Shown here in pieces: positions 33,599-44,156 of a DNA stretch of 62,903 nt. A program made the translations under genes and the position numbers. The stretch covers positions 1 through 62,903 of the forward strand of contig JAGPNE010000008.1 in assembly GCA_018052455.1 (NCBI GenBank), in the 5' to 3' direction. Positions within the stretch are counted from its first letter, which is position 1, and each line of letters opens with the position of its first letter. The stretch is from Candidatus Fermentithermobacillaceae bacterium. Lineage in GTDB: Bacteria > Bacillota > Sulfobacillia > Fermentithermobacillales > Fermentithermobacillaceae. A model generated the notes under the pieces. The model was not told the origin of the DNA. It worked only from the letters and a program-made list of their open reading frames with translations, and ran no database searches.

Positions 33599-35717
33599 TC
33601 CTTCGTCAGCGCAAAGGGGAATTCACGCAGGTGAGAGTGTTTCAACAGGCGCAAACGAGTGGGCTAACGTATTTGAAAGGCACCGCGACTCGGTTTGGTG
33701 GGTTGTGCTAACATTTCTCGTTACATTTGCCTTGTTCCTTATGTCCCTCGTGCCACCCAAAGTAGATCTTGTTGCGGGGCAAGTAGCAATGGTCGATGTT
33801 AAGGCAACCAGGGAAGGCATTGATGAGTTTGCCACAAAACTCCTTATAGACAAGGCATTAGCCGATGTATCGGAGGTCTGGGACAGTAATCCTAAGGTCT
33901 TAGAAGACTCGAAGAATCTTTTTGAGGAGTTATTGGGCAAGATAGAGTCACTAGCTGAATCTGACGAGTTGTCAACTCAAGATATCATTAACGAACTCAG
34001 ACCATACTTGGATGATTCAATCTCTGATACAGATATCGTGGCTGTTGTGGCTACTTCGCCTTCGATCTTGGAAGAGTCATTCAATCGGGCTTGGGCTATC
34101 ATCGAAGACACGTTGAATAGGGGCCTGAAACCCGAAAACGTTGAGAAGGGCAAAGAAGAAATCGCTGCAAACATAAGGACAGATAAATCAATACCTGACC
34201 ATGTAAGTAGATTGCTCTGTGCTTTTGTAGGTAAAAACCTGCAGCCCAACCTTATTTTCAACAAAGAGGAAACCGACAAGAAAATAAAACTTGCCATTGA
34301 CTCTGTAGAACCCGTGAAGATTCGGCGAGGTGAATACATCGTTCGCAAAGGCGATATTGTAACAGAAGAACAGATAGCCATCCTCGAAAAGATGGGCATG
34401 ACGGGCAAAACGGTCAGGATTACAGAAATTCTGGGCGCTTTTCTCTGTTCCCTTATCTTCTGCGGCCTTACTGCTGGTTATGCTATTACCTACAACGCCG
34501 AAGTTATTGAGGAAAAGGGCGTTCCTCTGATATGTTCGGTAGTGATTCTCAGCGTTATCGTTTTGAAAATCCTCTCGAGCATATCAGGTTTTCTTGCACC
34601 GGTCGCTTTCGGTGTCATGTTGTCCTCTACCCTCTTGGACAGGAGATTCGGGGCGTTTTTTGCCGCTGCGCTGTCTATTGCAGTAGGAGTTATGACTGGA
34701 TTTGACATAGTCTACGTAGCTTTGGCTTTGACTTCGGGAATAGCCGCAGCGCTCAGCGTGAGGCAAGCATGGAGTAGGACGCAGCTTTTCAAAGCCGGAC
34801 TGATAGTAAGCATTGTCTCAGGCATCACCTATGGCTGCCTTGTGCTTACAGGAGCTTTGGCAACAGATGATGTTACTGTATGGCGAGACGTGCTTTTCGT
34901 GATAATTACCGGTCCTTTGTGTTCGGTTTTGGCAGTAGGGTCACTGCCTGTGTTTGAGAGCGCTTTCGACATCATAACCCCGCTTAAACTGGTAGAACTA
35001 TCCAATCCTGAGCAGCCGTTGCTTCACAGGCTCCTTTTGGAGGCACCTGGAACATACCACCACAGCATCATGGTTGGAAACCTATCAGAGGCTGCTGCAT
35101 GGGCAATAGGAGCGGACAGCCTTCTTACCAGAGTGGGGGCGTACTACCATGATATAGGGAAACTCAAGCGGCCCTACTTCTTTTCAGAAAACCAGATGTT
35201 CGGCATGGACAATCCTCACGAAAAGATGAGCCCTAGCCTTTCTGCCACCGTTATTATGTCTCATGTCAAAGATGGCGTCGAACTGGCAAAAGAACATGGT
35301 CTGCCCGAGGTCCTAATTAACTTCATAAGAGAACACCACGGAACTACTCTCGTTTCGTACTTTTACGTAAAGGCCAGCGAAAGCGCGGAATCTAGCGAAC
35401 ACAGAGACGTAGATGAGTGGTCTTTCAGATATGAGGGACCTCGCCCCCAGAGCAAGGAAACTGCCATAGTCATGCTAGCTGATGGAATTGAGGCTGCCGC
35501 CAGGTCAATTTCTAATCCCAATCCTGCTAGAATAGAGTCACTTGTGAGAAGAATGATCCAGGATAGGCTCATTGATCACCAGCTAGACAAATCCGATCTA
35601 ACCCTAAAAGAACTGGACATCATAGGGCAGACATTCATTCAGGTTTTGTCAGGTATATTCCACAGAAGGATAGAATATCCGACACCAAAGGCGCAGGAAA
35701 ACGAAGGGGGTCAGTGA
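33555..35717 (+). CDS. pgpH: 7TM-HD cyclic-di-AMP phosphodiesterase PgpH
   Basis: 720-residue membrane phosphodiesterase that degrades c-di-AMP. An N-terminal membrane segment (about 43-63) is followed by an extracytoplasmic 7TMR-HDED domain, about seven membrane segments (from residue 295 to 470) and a cytoplasmic HD domain with YHDIGK and EHHGTT. GTG at 33555 is chosen because AGAGGGGA lies about 7 bases upstream; it overlaps phoH by 44 bases. It matches YqfF in the standard phoH-yqfF-ybeY order. Confidence 0.92.
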   Translation: MPQKEPEKSVRTKSSPSSAQRGIHAGESVSTGANEWANVFERHRDSVWWVVLTFLVTFALFLMSLVPPKVDLVAGQVAMVDVKATREGIDEFATKLLIDKALADVSEVWDSNPKVLEDSKNLFEELLGKIESLAESDELSTQDIINELRPYLDDSISDTDIVAVVATSPSILEESFNRAWAIIEDTLNRGLKPENVEKGKEEIAANIRTDKSIPDHVSRLLCAFVGKNLQPNLIFNKEETDKKIKLAIDSVEPVKIRRGEYIVRKGDIVTEEQIAILEKMGMTGKTVRITEILGAFLCSLIFCGLTAGYAITYNAEVIEEKGVPLICSVVILSVIVLKILSSISGFLAPVAFGVMLSSTLLDRRFGAFFAAALSIAVGVMTGFDIVYVALALTSGIAAALSVRQAWSRTQLFKAGLIVSIVSGITYGCLVLTGALATDDVTVWRDVLFVIITGPLCSVLAVGSLPVFESAFDIITPLKLVELSNPEQPLLHRLLLEAPGTYHHSIMVGNLSEAAAWAIGADSLLTRVGAYYHDIGKLKRPYFFSENQMFGMDNPHEKMSPSLSATVIMSHVKDGVELAKEHGLPEVLINFIREHHGTTLVSYFYVKASESAESSEHRDVDEWSFRYEGPRPQSKETAIVMLADGIEAAARSISNPNPARIESLVRRMIQDRLIDHQLDKSDLTLKELDIIGQTFIQVLSGIFHRRIEYPTPKAQENEGGQ

Positions 35718-35718
35718 T

Positions 35719-36195
35719 GTGCCGATTGAGGTCGACATAATCTTTAAGTCCGATATGGCCAACCAAGAGAAAGAGTTCCTAACCTCTTTTGCCAAACGAG
35801 TAGTGAAGTTCGCGTTGCAGAAAGAGGGTCGGAGGGAAAAAGATAATGAAGTCTCTGTGCTCTTCACCGATGACGACTTCATCGCGGATTTGAACCAGCA
35901 ATACAGAGGCGAAGGAACTCCTACAGACGTGCTAGCATTTCCGATGATGGATTTTGAGGGTGCTGAGGATGAAATAATCATCGCTGGGATGCCGAATGTC
36001 CTTGGAGATGTAGTGATATCTTTGGATACTGCTTCTAGGCAGGCAGAAACAAACGGTGTGCCTCTCCGTCGGGAACTAGCTCTTCTTCTCATCCATGGCA
36101 CTTTGCACCTTCTAGGATATGATCACGATGATCCTCAGAAAGAGGCGAACATGTGGGCACGGCAGGAAGAAATCCTAAGGCAACTGAACGTATAG
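35719..36195 (+). CDS. ybeY: Endoribonuclease YbeY
   Basis: 158-residue metal-dependent RNase for 16S rRNA maturation and ribosome quality control. The zinc motif H-x3-H-x5-H is seen as His126, His130 and His136 in HGTLHLLGYDH. The GTG start is 1 base after the pgpH stop. Its end overlaps the dgkA start by 43 bases. Confidence 0.94.
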   Translation: MPIEVDIIFKSDMANQEKEFLTSFAKRVVKFALQKEGRREKDNEVSVLFTDDDFIADLNQQYRGEGTPTDVLAFPMMDFEGAEDEIIIAGMPNVLGDVVISLDTASRQAETNGVPLRRELALLLIHGTLHLLGYDHDDPQKEANMWARQEEILRQLNV

Positions 36196-36677
36196 GGAAG
36201 AGACCTTTTAGGTCCCGTACACTCAGAGAGAGTTTTTCCTATGCTTGGGAGGGACTTTTGTACGTCTATTCTTCTGAGCGAAACATGCGCGTCCACGTTT
36301 TCATCGCGTCCTTGGTGGTATCTCTATGTGTCGCAGCCGGTCTTGATCGGATAGAGTTCTTCATGGTGATTCTTGCAATCTTAGGGGTTCTCTCTGCGGA
36401 AGTGTTGAATTCGCTAGTAGAGTCGCTAGTTGATTTGCTAGAGCCTGAGTATAACCTAGTGGCCAAGAGAGTGAAGGATATCGCAGCCGGTGGCGTGCTT
36501 CTGACTGCAGGATTTTCTGTGGTTATAGGCATTTCTGCCTTTTATCCAGTGCTTTTAAGACTGCCTAATGTTTGGCAGAACTTTTGTGCATACCGGTGGA
36601 AATGGTTTGCCGTTTGCAGTCTTTTTTTCATCTTGCCTTCTTTTTGGGGTATGATTAAGTATACTCATAGGGTGTAG
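36153..36677 (+). CDS. dgkA: Diacylglycerol/undecaprenol kinase
   Basis: 174-residue membrane kinase of the DgkA family, in Gram-positives usually acting on undecaprenol for cell-wall lipid carrier recycling. The hallmark AEVLNSLVESLVDLLEPEYN and AKRVKDIAAGGVLL segments carry the catalytic Glu and Asn residues. An extra C-terminal hydrophobic segment (about residues 150-166) extends it beyond the usual 120-140. The GTG at 36153 has AGAGG 7 bases upstream and overlaps ybeY. In most Bacillota cdd and era follow; both are absent here. Confidence 0.9.
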   Translation: MGTAGRNPKATERIGKRPFRSRTLRESFSYAWEGLLYVYSSERNMRVHVFIASLVVSLCVAAGLDRIEFFMVILAILGVLSAEVLNSLVESLVDLLEPEYNLVAKRVKDIAAGGVLLTAGFSVVIGISAFYPVLLRLPNVWQNFCAYRWKWFAVCSLFFILPSFWGMIKYTHRV

Positions 36678-36749
36678 CAATGTGAGGAGATTCGATAAGG
36701 GACGCGGCGAAACGGTCACGTTTCTGTGCGTTCCGGGGGGAAATAGGAT

Positions 36750-37571
36750 TTGCTTTACCAGTCAGAAGGAGTCGTGCTGGATCAGACCGATCTTGGAGAG
36801 ACTGACAAACTTGCCACCATATTTACCTTGGAAAGCGGGTTGGTAAGAGCAGTTGTTAAGGGGGGAGCCAGGCCCAAAAGCAAACTCAGAGGCTTGACTC
36901 AGCCATTTACCTATGCACTTTTTGAGCTCTTCAGAGGCAGGACCTTCGATAGAGTCATCCAAGTGTCAGTAAAGGACTCCTTTCCCATGATCATGGACGA
37001 ATATGAAAAGATGGTATATGCCAGGTATATAGCCGAGCTTCTCATAACTGTGCTGCCTGAGAGAACAAAGGACCAGAGCCAATTCCAATTTCTATTGGCT
37101 GTGTTGAAATGTCTGGAGCAAAAAGGAGATCCATGGGTAATTGCGCGTTGGGCCGAGCTAGGAATCTTGTCAACCGCAGGATTCGCTCCTACCTTCTCGG
37201 GTTGTGTTTTCTGCGGGAAAAGCGCGCTAGATGCTCCCTCTTATTTCTCACTGCAAAACGGAGGCATAGTCTGCTCTGACTGTATTGAGAGCATCGGCTC
37301 GAGGGTGGAAGATTCTGAGGCAAGCCAGGTGCGTCCATACGGGGAGACCCTGAGAATATCTCCAGGAGCTTTGAGAACGTTTCAGATCTTGTCATCTGGA
37401 GTGTTTTTGGCTCAAGACCAATCCAAGGATCTTTTTTGTCCAAAGATAAACGCAGTAGGGCAAGTGCGAGAAGAAATCACCACAGTGATGCGCAAGTACG
37501 TGTCATTTGTGATTGAAAAGCGACTCAAGTCGGCTGAACTGGTCGAAAGCATAGAAGATTTGAGGGGATGA
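36750..37571 (+). CDS. recO: DNA repair protein RecO
   Basis: 273-residue recombination mediator that helps load RecA in the RecFOR pathway. An N-terminal OB fold ([22 protein letters not shown]) precedes a helical domain with a zinc site, Cys152 and Cys155 in CVFC plus CSDC about 20 residues later. The TTG start follows GGGGGGA. Located 4 bases before glyQ, forming recO-glyQ-glyS. Confidence 0.93.
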   Translation: MLYQSEGVVLDQTDLGETDKLATIFTLESGLVRAVVKGGARPKSKLRGLTQPFTYALFELFRGRTFDRVIQVSVKDSFPMIMDEYEKMVYARYIAELLITVLPERTKDQSQFQFLLAVLKCLEQKGDPWVIARWAELGILSTAGFAPTFSGCVFCGKSALDAPSYFSLQNGGIVCSDCIESIGSRVEDSEASQVRPYGETLRISPGALRTFQILSSGVFLAQDQSKDLFCPKINAVGQVREEITTVMRKYVSFVIEKRLKSAELVESIEDLRG

Positions 37572-37575
37572 GACA

Positions 37576-38439
37576 TTGGGCAGATTTTCTTACTTTCAAG
37601 ATGTAATCAAGTCTTTAGAAGGTTTCTGGAGCGATCATGGGTGTTACATTGGCCAGCCGTACGACATTGAAAAAGGCGCAGGGACCATGAATCCTCTCAC
37701 CTTTTTTAGGGCGCTTGGTCCCGAGTCCTGGAATATGGCATATGTGGAGCCTTGCAGGCGACCTCAGGATGCGCGCTATGGCGATAATCCCAACAGGATG
37801 GGATACTATTTTCAGTTTCAAGTTATACAAAAACCCCCGCCAGATGACATTATGGAGATATATATTAATTCGCTTGAAGAGTTAGGGATAATGCGGAAAG
37901 AGCACGACATAAGATTTGTGGAGGATAACTGGGAATCTCCGACGCTAGGCGCATCCGGATTAGGATGGGAAGTCTGGTTAGACGGAATGGAGATAACCCA
38001 GTTCACATATTTTCAGGAAATGGGCGGCATGGAGATCTATCCAATTTCAGTAGAATTGACGTACGGGCTTGAACGTCTCACGTCGTACATCCAAGACGTT
38101 GATAATGTTTGGGATATTCAAATGTCACCCGGACTTACCTATGGAGAAGTCTTTTTACAGCAAGAAAAAGAGGGTTCTCGTTATGGTTTTGAGGTGGCGG
38201 ATATTGACCTTTTGAGGGAGAACTTTGCTCAGTATGAAAAGGAAGCAAAGAGAATCCTAAAAAACGGTATGATACTTCCAGCCTACGACTATGCGCTTAA
38301 GTGTTCACACCTTTTTAACCTGCTAGATGCGCGCGGGGCTCTGTCGGTCTCAGAGAGGCAGAACTATATAGCAAGGGTGCGGAGCGTTACCCGTGAATGT
38401 GCGCGCAAATACTGTGAACTTCGGGGGTTTGAAAGATGA
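37576..38439 (+). CDS. glyQ: Glycyl-tRNA synthetase alpha subunit
   Basis: 287-residue class II catalytic subunit of the tetrameric (alpha2beta2) bacterial glycyl-tRNA synthetase. Conserved stretches include [38 protein letters not shown] and [11 protein letters not shown]. The TTG start is 4 bases after the recO stop. Its TGA overlaps the glyS ATG (ATGA). Confidence 0.96.
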   Translation: MGRFSYFQDVIKSLEGFWSDHGCYIGQPYDIEKGAGTMNPLTFFRALGPESWNMAYVEPCRRPQDARYGDNPNRMGYYFQFQVIQKPPPDDIMEIYINSLEELGIMRKEHDIRFVEDNWESPTLGASGLGWEVWLDGMEITQFTYFQEMGGMEIYPISVELTYGLERLTSYIQDVDNVWDIQMSPGLTYGEVFLQQEKEGSRYGFEVADIDLLRENFAQYEKEAKRILKNGMILPAYDYALKCSHLFNLLDARGALSVSERQNYIARVRSVTRECARKYCELRGFER

Positions 38440-40547
38440 TGACTGACGACCTGCTGCTTGAAATAGGATCAGATGAGATCCCGGCTAGATACCTCTTGCC
38501 CGCTATCGAGGATCTGCGGGTAAGGGCCGAGCAAGCGTTTGAAAACGCAAGACTAAGCTGCAAAGAGATGGCCTCATATGGAACCCCTAGAAGGTTGGTA
38601 CTTTATGTAAAAGAGCTGGGCGCTTTCAGCTCAGACGTAACTGTAAAGGTGAGGGGACCTTCAAAGAGGGTCGCCTATGATAGCGAAGGTATGCCTACAA
38701 AGGCGCTCTTGGGGTTTTGTCGTTCCTTGGGCATAGAACCATCCGATGTCTCTATCGAGCAAGAGAATAACGGCGAGTACGTGTACGGGCTCAGGCATGA
38801 CTCTGGAAAGCCTGTGAGTCTGGTTTTGCAAGAGGTTATCCCAGATGTAGTCATGGGGATGAACTGTCCGTATCCCCTAAGGTGGGGAAAAGAAAACTGG
38901 AAATGGTTTAGGCCGATACGATGGGTAGTTTGCCTCTATGGCAAAGAGGTCGTTCCAATGATGCTGGCGGGAGTAGCTTCAGGAAGGACCAGTTATGGGC
39001 AGAGGACTCTTCACCCGGGGTCGATTGAAATTCCATCGGCTTACGATTATTTCCACACAATCGCGGATGCGGGTGTAATTATAGATCACGATCTCAGGCG
39101 ACAGATAATAGCAGATGGCGCCGAGAGTCTATCCAGAGAAATAGGCGGGCTACCCGTGGACGATCAAGATCTTCTTGACGAAGTAACTTCTCTTTGCGAG
39201 CACCCTTCTCCATTTAGGGGAGAGTTTAGCAGCAGGTATCTCGAGCTTCCTAAGGATGTACTGATAACTGTAATGCGTCATCACCAGAGGTACTTCCCGA
39301 TTCTGGACGGTCTAGGCAAAGTGCTTCCGGGCTTCGTAGGAGTGCGAGATGGCAGCCCAGATATGGGAATGGATAATGTGCGAAAAGGCAATGAATGGGT
39401 GCTTAAGGCGCGTCTTGAGGACGCTTCTTTTTTCTACGCGCAGGATATCAAGGTACGACTCGAGGAGAGACTGCCCGAGCTCGAGCGAGTTTACTTTCTC
39501 GGCGAAGCGGGTACTCTTTACGACAAGACAATGAGGTTGGAAAGGCTCTCAGCATACCTGGGAGAAAAAGCGGGCCTTTCCGAACGTGATACAGAGATGG
39601 TGAGGATCGCGGCACGTCTATCAAAGTGTGACTTGGTAACTCTTATGGTTAGAGAGCTGCCGGAACTTGAGGGCGTTATGGGTGGCCACTACGCAAGAAT
39701 ACAAGGTGTCAATGAGGATGTCGCGAGAGCTATCTCACAACAGTATCTTCCGAAAGGTGCCAACGGAAAACTGCCCGATAAAGGCATAAGTGGCATACTC
39801 TCTATTTCAGACAAACTCGATACCCTAGCTGTGGCCTTTTGCCTTGGCGTAGGGGTGTCAGGTTCTCAAGACCCTCTAGGCCTTAGGAGGGCTGCTTCCG
39901 GAATAGCAAGTGTTATCCTCTCGCATGGATATGACATTGATCTGGACGACGCAATAATGACAAGTATGTGTTTCGCAAAAGATGCAGCGGAAAAGGCTGG
40001 TAAAGCCGTAGAAGACATTGACTCTGCATGTGCGCGGCTTAAACAGTTCTTGTTGTCAAGAGTTGAGGTTCACTTGTCTGAAAGAGGCTATCCCATAGAG
40101 GTCATAAAGAGTGTTCTGGCAGGCGGGGAGAATAGGATATCAAGGTTCCCGGCCATGGTTGAGGCGATTATGTCGATACTTGGTTCTCAGACCCTTGCAG
40201 ATGTTGTTACGGGTTGGCGAAGGACTTCGGTATTAGGCAGTAAGGCTTCGGGGTGTGACATTTCTCCGGAACTACTTGTTGAAGACCAGGAAAAAACATT
40301 GTATGCCCTCTTGATGGGGAAGAAAAGTGATATGGAGAGGTACTTTGAGCAGGGGGATTATGGGCTTTATCTTGAAGAATTGTCCTCGCTTAGAGTGCCC
40401 ATAGACAATTGTCTGGATAACGTTCTTATCATGTCCGAAGATGAAAGACTAAAAGAAAACCGCATAAAACTGTTGGGAGTAGTTTCTCGTCTCTTTACGA
40501 GATTTGCAGATTTTTCCTACATCTTGCCTCTTTTGGGCAAGTTGTAA
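38436..40547 (+). CDS. glyS: Glycyl-tRNA synthetase beta subunit
   Basis: 703-residue beta subunit, which binds tRNA-Gly and carries an HD-type helical domain and anticodon-binding C-terminus. Typical motifs are [15 protein letters not shown] at the start, [10 protein letters not shown] and the [15 protein letters not shown] segment. Overlaps glyQ by four bases, so the subunits are made in balance. Confidence 0.96.
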   Translation: MMTDDLLLEIGSDEIPARYLLPAIEDLRVRAEQAFENARLSCKEMASYGTPRRLVLYVKELGAFSSDVTVKVRGPSKRVAYDSEGMPTKALLGFCRSLGIEPSDVSIEQENNGEYVYGLRHDSGKPVSLVLQEVIPDVVMGMNCPYPLRWGKENWKWFRPIRWVVCLYGKEVVPMMLAGVASGRTSYGQRTLHPGSIEIPSAYDYFHTIADAGVIIDHDLRRQIIADGAESLSREIGGLPVDDQDLLDEVTSLCEHPSPFRGEFSSRYLELPKDVLITVMRHHQRYFPILDGLGKVLPGFVGVRDGSPDMGMDNVRKGNEWVLKARLEDASFFYAQDIKVRLEERLPELERVYFLGEAGTLYDKTMRLERLSAYLGEKAGLSERDTEMVRIAARLSKCDLVTLMVRELPELEGVMGGHYARIQGVNEDVARAISQQYLPKGANGKLPDKGISGILSISDKLDTLAVAFCLGVGVSGSQDPLGLRRAASGIASVILSHGYDIDLDDAIMTSMCFAKDAAEKAGKAVEDIDSACARLKQFLLSRVEVHLSERGYPIEVIKSVLAGGENRISRFPAMVEAIMSILGSQTLADVVTGWRRTSVLGSKASGCDISPELLVEDQEKTLYALLMGKKSDMERYFEQGDYGLYLEELSSLRVPIDNCLDNVLIMSEDERLKENRIKLLGVVSRLFTRFADFSYILPLLGKL

Positions 40548-40604
40548 TGGTTGGCCGTTAGGGCTTAGCTTATGTATTGATTACAGGTTCTAGGGGGATA
40601 AATC

Positions 40605-41432
40605 TTGGTAGATAGAGGCAAACCCAAAGTTTTCGTGTTATCAGATTCGCTAGGAGACACAGCCGAGGTTGTGGTGCTTGCGGCAGCCGCACAGTTCAAT
40701 GCGGGCGGTGTAGATATCCACAAATACGGACGTGCTCAGACAAAGGAATCAATAGATAGGGTGCTCGAGAGCGCGAGTAGGGAGAATGCTGTGGTAGTAC
40801 ATACCTTAGTAAAGCCCGAGATGCGGGACTACGCAACGCAAAGAGCATCGGAACTGGGTATTCGTGCTGTGGATGTCTTGGGACCTGTAATGGAGGCCAT
40901 AGGTACCATAACCAAAACGGATCCCAAATTTGAGCCTGGTCTGATGCATCGTCTCGACGATGCCTATTTTAGGCGTGTCGAGGCTATTGAATTTGCCGTA
41001 AATGCAGACGACGGCAAGAACCTTTCATCATTGCCTCTGGCTGACGTCGTTCTTATTGGGGTTTCTAGGACTTCAAAGACTCCGGTCAGTTTATACTTGG
41101 CCCAGCGGGGTTACAGAGTTGCGAACGTGCCGTTGGTTCCAGAATTGAGCCCTCCTTCTGAACTCATGCAGATTCCCAGGGACAAAATAGTAGGCCTCAC
41201 TTTAAGCCCCGAGAAGCTTGCCAAAGTTCGGAAGCAGCGCCTCAAGACTATGGGGCTGAAAGAGGATTCGCCATATGCGGATCCGGGTCGCATTTTGGCT
41301 GAATTGGAATATGCGGACAAAGTCTTCCGTGAGATAGGTTGTAGTATCATAGACGTGACAGATAAAGCTATTGAGGAAACCGCCTTGAATGTTACGGAGA
41401 TAATCGAGAGGAGGAACAGAAACCGTGGCTAG
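40605..41432 (+). CDS. ppsR: Pyruvate, phosphate dikinase regulatory protein
   Basis: 275-residue bifunctional kinase/pyrophosphorylase (PDRP, DUF299) that switches PPDK off and on by ADP-dependent phosphorylation and Pi-dependent dephosphorylation of its active-site threonine. The P-loop GVSRTSKT begins at residue 152. The TTG start follows TAGGGGGA. It overlaps ppdK by 8 bases, pairing regulator and target in one operon. Confidence 0.94.
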   Translation: MVDRGKPKVFVLSDSLGDTAEVVVLAAAAQFNAGGVDIHKYGRAQTKESIDRVLESASRENAVVVHTLVKPEMRDYATQRASELGIRAVDVLGPVMEAIGTITKTDPKFEPGLMHRLDDAYFRRVEAIEFAVNADDGKNLSSLPLADVVLIGVSRTSKTPVSLYLAQRGYRVANVPLVPELSPPSELMQIPRDKIVGLTLSPEKLAKVRKQRLKTMGLKEDSPYADPGRILAELEYADKVFREIGCSIIDVTDKAIEETALNVTEIIERRNRNRG

Positions 41433-44073
41433 TGATTTGGTATATTGGTTTAAGGAGGGCGGGGAAGAGAAACGCCACCTTTTGGGGGGAAAAGGAGCCG
41501 GTCTTGCTGAAATGACGCGAATAGGGCTGCCTGTACCTCCTGGCTTTACCATAACGACAGAAGCCTGCAAGATCTACTACAGTTCGGGTAAGAAACTGCC
41601 TCCGTCTTTGAAAGAAGACGTAGTAGGCCACATGAGAGATTTGGAGAAGGAGATGGGGAAACCCTTTGGAGGCGAACACAACCCTCTCTTGGTCTCTGTG
41701 CGCTCGGGCGCACCTGTCAGCATGCCTGGCATGATGGACACAATATTGAACTTGGGACTCAATGACAAAAGTGTCATGGGTCTTTACGAGGCCACAGGAG
41801 ATCTTCGATTTGCCTATGACTGCTATCGAAGGTTTATTCAGATGTTTGGAAACGTGGTTCTAGAGATTTCCCACGATGAGTTTGAAAGTGCTTTCGCGGA
41901 TGTAAAGGACGCAGAAGGTGTAACACAGGATCAGGACGTTTCTGCCGAAGGACTCAAATCTCTTGTTGGAATCTACAAGCAAATCATATCGGAGAGAGCA
42001 GGAGTACAGTTTCCCGAGGATCCCTATGAGCAGTTGTTTATGTCAATATCCGCGGTATTTAGATCGTGGAACAATGAGCGTGCCATCATATATCGAAAAG
42101 TAAACAAGATTCCAGATGATCTGGGAACTGCGGTGAATATTCAGGCTATGGTTTTTGGCAATATGGGTTACGATTCTGCGACAGGAGTTATGTTCACTCG
42201 CAACCCGTCAACCGGGGAGAATTCGCTTTATGGGGAGTATCTGGTAAATGCTCAGGGAGAGGATGTTGTAGCAGGCCTTAGAACTCCTAAGCCCATATCT
42301 CAGATTGACGAAGATCTGCCTGGAATGTATGAGCAGTTGAGAAACGTTGCTGCGATTCTCGAGGACCACTACAAAGATATGCAGGACATAGAATTTACCA
42401 TAGAACGAAAGAAACTCTACATACTTCAGACCCGGTCTGGCAAAAGGACTGCGCAAGCTTCCTTGGAGGTGGCTAGGTCTATGGTTAAGGAAGGTAGAAT
42501 TTCTAAGCAGGAGGCCATACTGAGGGTGAAGCCCGAGGAGATTGCAAGGCTCCTTCATAGGGGCATTGATCCCAATATCCAATCAGAGGTTTTGGCAAGA
42601 GGGTTGCCCGCGTCGCCTGGAGCCGCTACGGGCAAAGTTGTCTTTAACACCAGAGTAGCCGAGTCTCTCGGAGAGAAGGGCGAGAAGATAATACTTGTCA
42701 GGCCTGAGACTACCCCCGAAGACATGCCGGGTATTGTTCATGCTCAGGGCATTTTGACGTCGAGGGGAGGCATGACCTGCCACGCTGCGATTGTAGCCCG
42801 GGGGATGGGTAAACCTGCCATAGTGGGTTGCGAAGCGCTCAAGATTGATCTTGAGGAGAATCGGGCATTCATCGGCGAGTTTGTCCTCCACGAAGGAGAC
42901 ATCATCTCCATCGATGGCGGCGGCGGTGCCGTTTACATGGGGGAAGTACCTTTGGTCGAACCTGTAATGGGCGAGACATTCAAAGAGGTCTTGAGCTGGG
43001 CAGATGAAATGCGGGAACTTGGAGTCGAGGCCAATGCGGATACCCCCGAAGATGCAGTCCGGGCAAGAGAATTCGGGGCTGAAGGTGTAGGACTGTGCCG
43101 TACAGAGCACATGTTTATGGGACACGACAGACTGCCTGTTGTTCAGAAGATGATCTTGGCAGATAGCGAAGAAGACCGAAGACGAGCGCTAGATGAACTT
43201 CTCCCGATGCAGGAGAATGACTTCTATGCCATCCTAAAAGCCATGCGTGGCTATCCTGTGACTATTCGACTCCTGGATCCACCTCTGCACGAGTTTTTGC
43301 CCAATGTGGAGGACTTAGTGAGATCCGTGACTGAGATGAAAGCAAAAGGCGGGCCTGCCTCGGAAATCGCGAGAACCGAAGAGCTGCTGAGAAAAGTCAG
43401 ATCTCACCAGGAAATGAATCCTATGCTTGGCATGAGGGGCTGCAGAGTGGGGATAGTCTTTCCAGAGATCTATGAAATGCAGGTAAGGGCAATATATCAG
43501 GCAACAGCACGTCTTATCAAAGAAGGAGTAGAGGACGTACTGCCCGAAGTGATGATACCTCTTGTGGGCGAAGCAAAAGAGCTCGAGATTCTAAGAGCGA
43601 TGGTTGAGCAAGTGGCCAATACTATCAAGCAGGAGCAAGATGTCGAATTTGAAGTTGTAGTAGGGACCATGATAGAGATTCCGCGTGCCGCTCTAACTGC
43701 CAACGAAATTGCTCAGCATGCCCAGTTTTTCTCATTTGGGACAAACGACTTGACGCAGACTACCTTTGGATTTTCACGAGACGATGCAGAGGCAAAGTTC
43801 CTGCATAAGTACCTCGCGGATAAGATACTTCCTGAGAATCCCTTCGCGGTGTTAGACCAGAAGGGAGTAGGCCATCTGGTCAAAACCGGTGTTGATCTTG
43901 GTAGGGCTACGAGGGCCGATCTTGTTGTAGGGATATGCGGAGAGCATGGAGGAGAACCTTCTTCCATAGAGTTTTTCCACAAGGCGGGGCTAGATTACGT
44001 ATCTTGTTCTCCTTATCGTGTGCCCGTAGCAAGGCTTGCTGCGGCACATGCAGCGATTCGAAATAGATATTAA
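41425..44073 (+). CDS. ppdK: Pyruvate, phosphate dikinase
   Basis: 882-residue enzyme that interconverts pyruvate, ATP and Pi with phosphoenolpyruvate, AMP and PPi. An N-terminal ATP-grasp domain leads to the swivelling His domain (SRGGMTCHAA, His453, with the regulated Thr two residues before) and the PEP-binding barrel with Cys838 in GICGEHGG. In anaerobes it often runs in glycolysis, making ATP from PPi. Regulated by the adjacent ppsR. Full length and intact. Confidence 0.97.
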   Translation: MASDLVYWFKEGGEEKRHLLGGKGAGLAEMTRIGLPVPPGFTITTEACKIYYSSGKKLPPSLKEDVVGHMRDLEKEMGKPFGGEHNPLLVSVRSGAPVSMPGMMDTILNLGLNDKSVMGLYEATGDLRFAYDCYRRFIQMFGNVVLEISHDEFESAFADVKDAEGVTQDQDVSAEGLKSLVGIYKQIISERAGVQFPEDPYEQLFMSISAVFRSWNNERAIIYRKVNKIPDDLGTAVNIQAMVFGNMGYDSATGVMFTRNPSTGENSLYGEYLVNAQGEDVVAGLRTPKPISQIDEDLPGMYEQLRNVAAILEDHYKDMQDIEFTIERKKLYILQTRSGKRTAQASLEVARSMVKEGRISKQEAILRVKPEEIARLLHRGIDPNIQSEVLARGLPASPGAATGKVVFNTRVAESLGEKGEKIILVRPETTPEDMPGIVHAQGILTSRGGMTCHAAIVARGMGKPAIVGCEALKIDLEENRAFIGEFVLHEGDIISIDGGGGAVYMGEVPLVEPVMGETFKEVLSWADEMRELGVEANADTPEDAVRAREFGAEGVGLCRTEHMFMGHDRLPVVQKMILADSEEDRRRALDELLPMQENDFYAILKAMRGYPVTIRLLDPPLHEFLPNVEDLVRSVTEMKAKGGPASEIARTEELLRKVRSHQEMNPMLGMRGCRVGIVFPEIYEMQVRAIYQATARLIKEGVEDVLPEVMIPLVGEAKELEILRAMVEQVANTIKQEQDVEFEVVVGTMIEIPRAALTANEIAQHAQFFSFGTNDLTQTTFGFSRDDAEAKFLHKYLADKILPENPFAVLDQKGVGHLVKTGVDLGRATRADLVVGICGEHGGEPSSIEFFHKAGLDYVSCSPYRVPVARLAAAHAAIRNRY

Positions 44074-44090
44074 AATGAATCGAACATTGG

Positions 44091-44143
44091 AGGTACTGCC
44101 TTTGTCAGATTCTTCCGAATGGGAAGGCAAGAAGGCAGTACCT
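44091..44143. terminator. Long inverted repeat between convergent genes
   Basis: Perfect 12-bp arms AGGTACTGCCTT and AAGGCAGTACCT enclosing 29 bases that hold a second hairpin (CTTCC/GGAAG). It sits between the ends of ppdK and the convergent S9 peptidase gene. No T-run is evident; likely a bidirectional transcript-end structure. Confidence 0.6.
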
Positions 44144-44156
44144 CTTCGCACGGATT

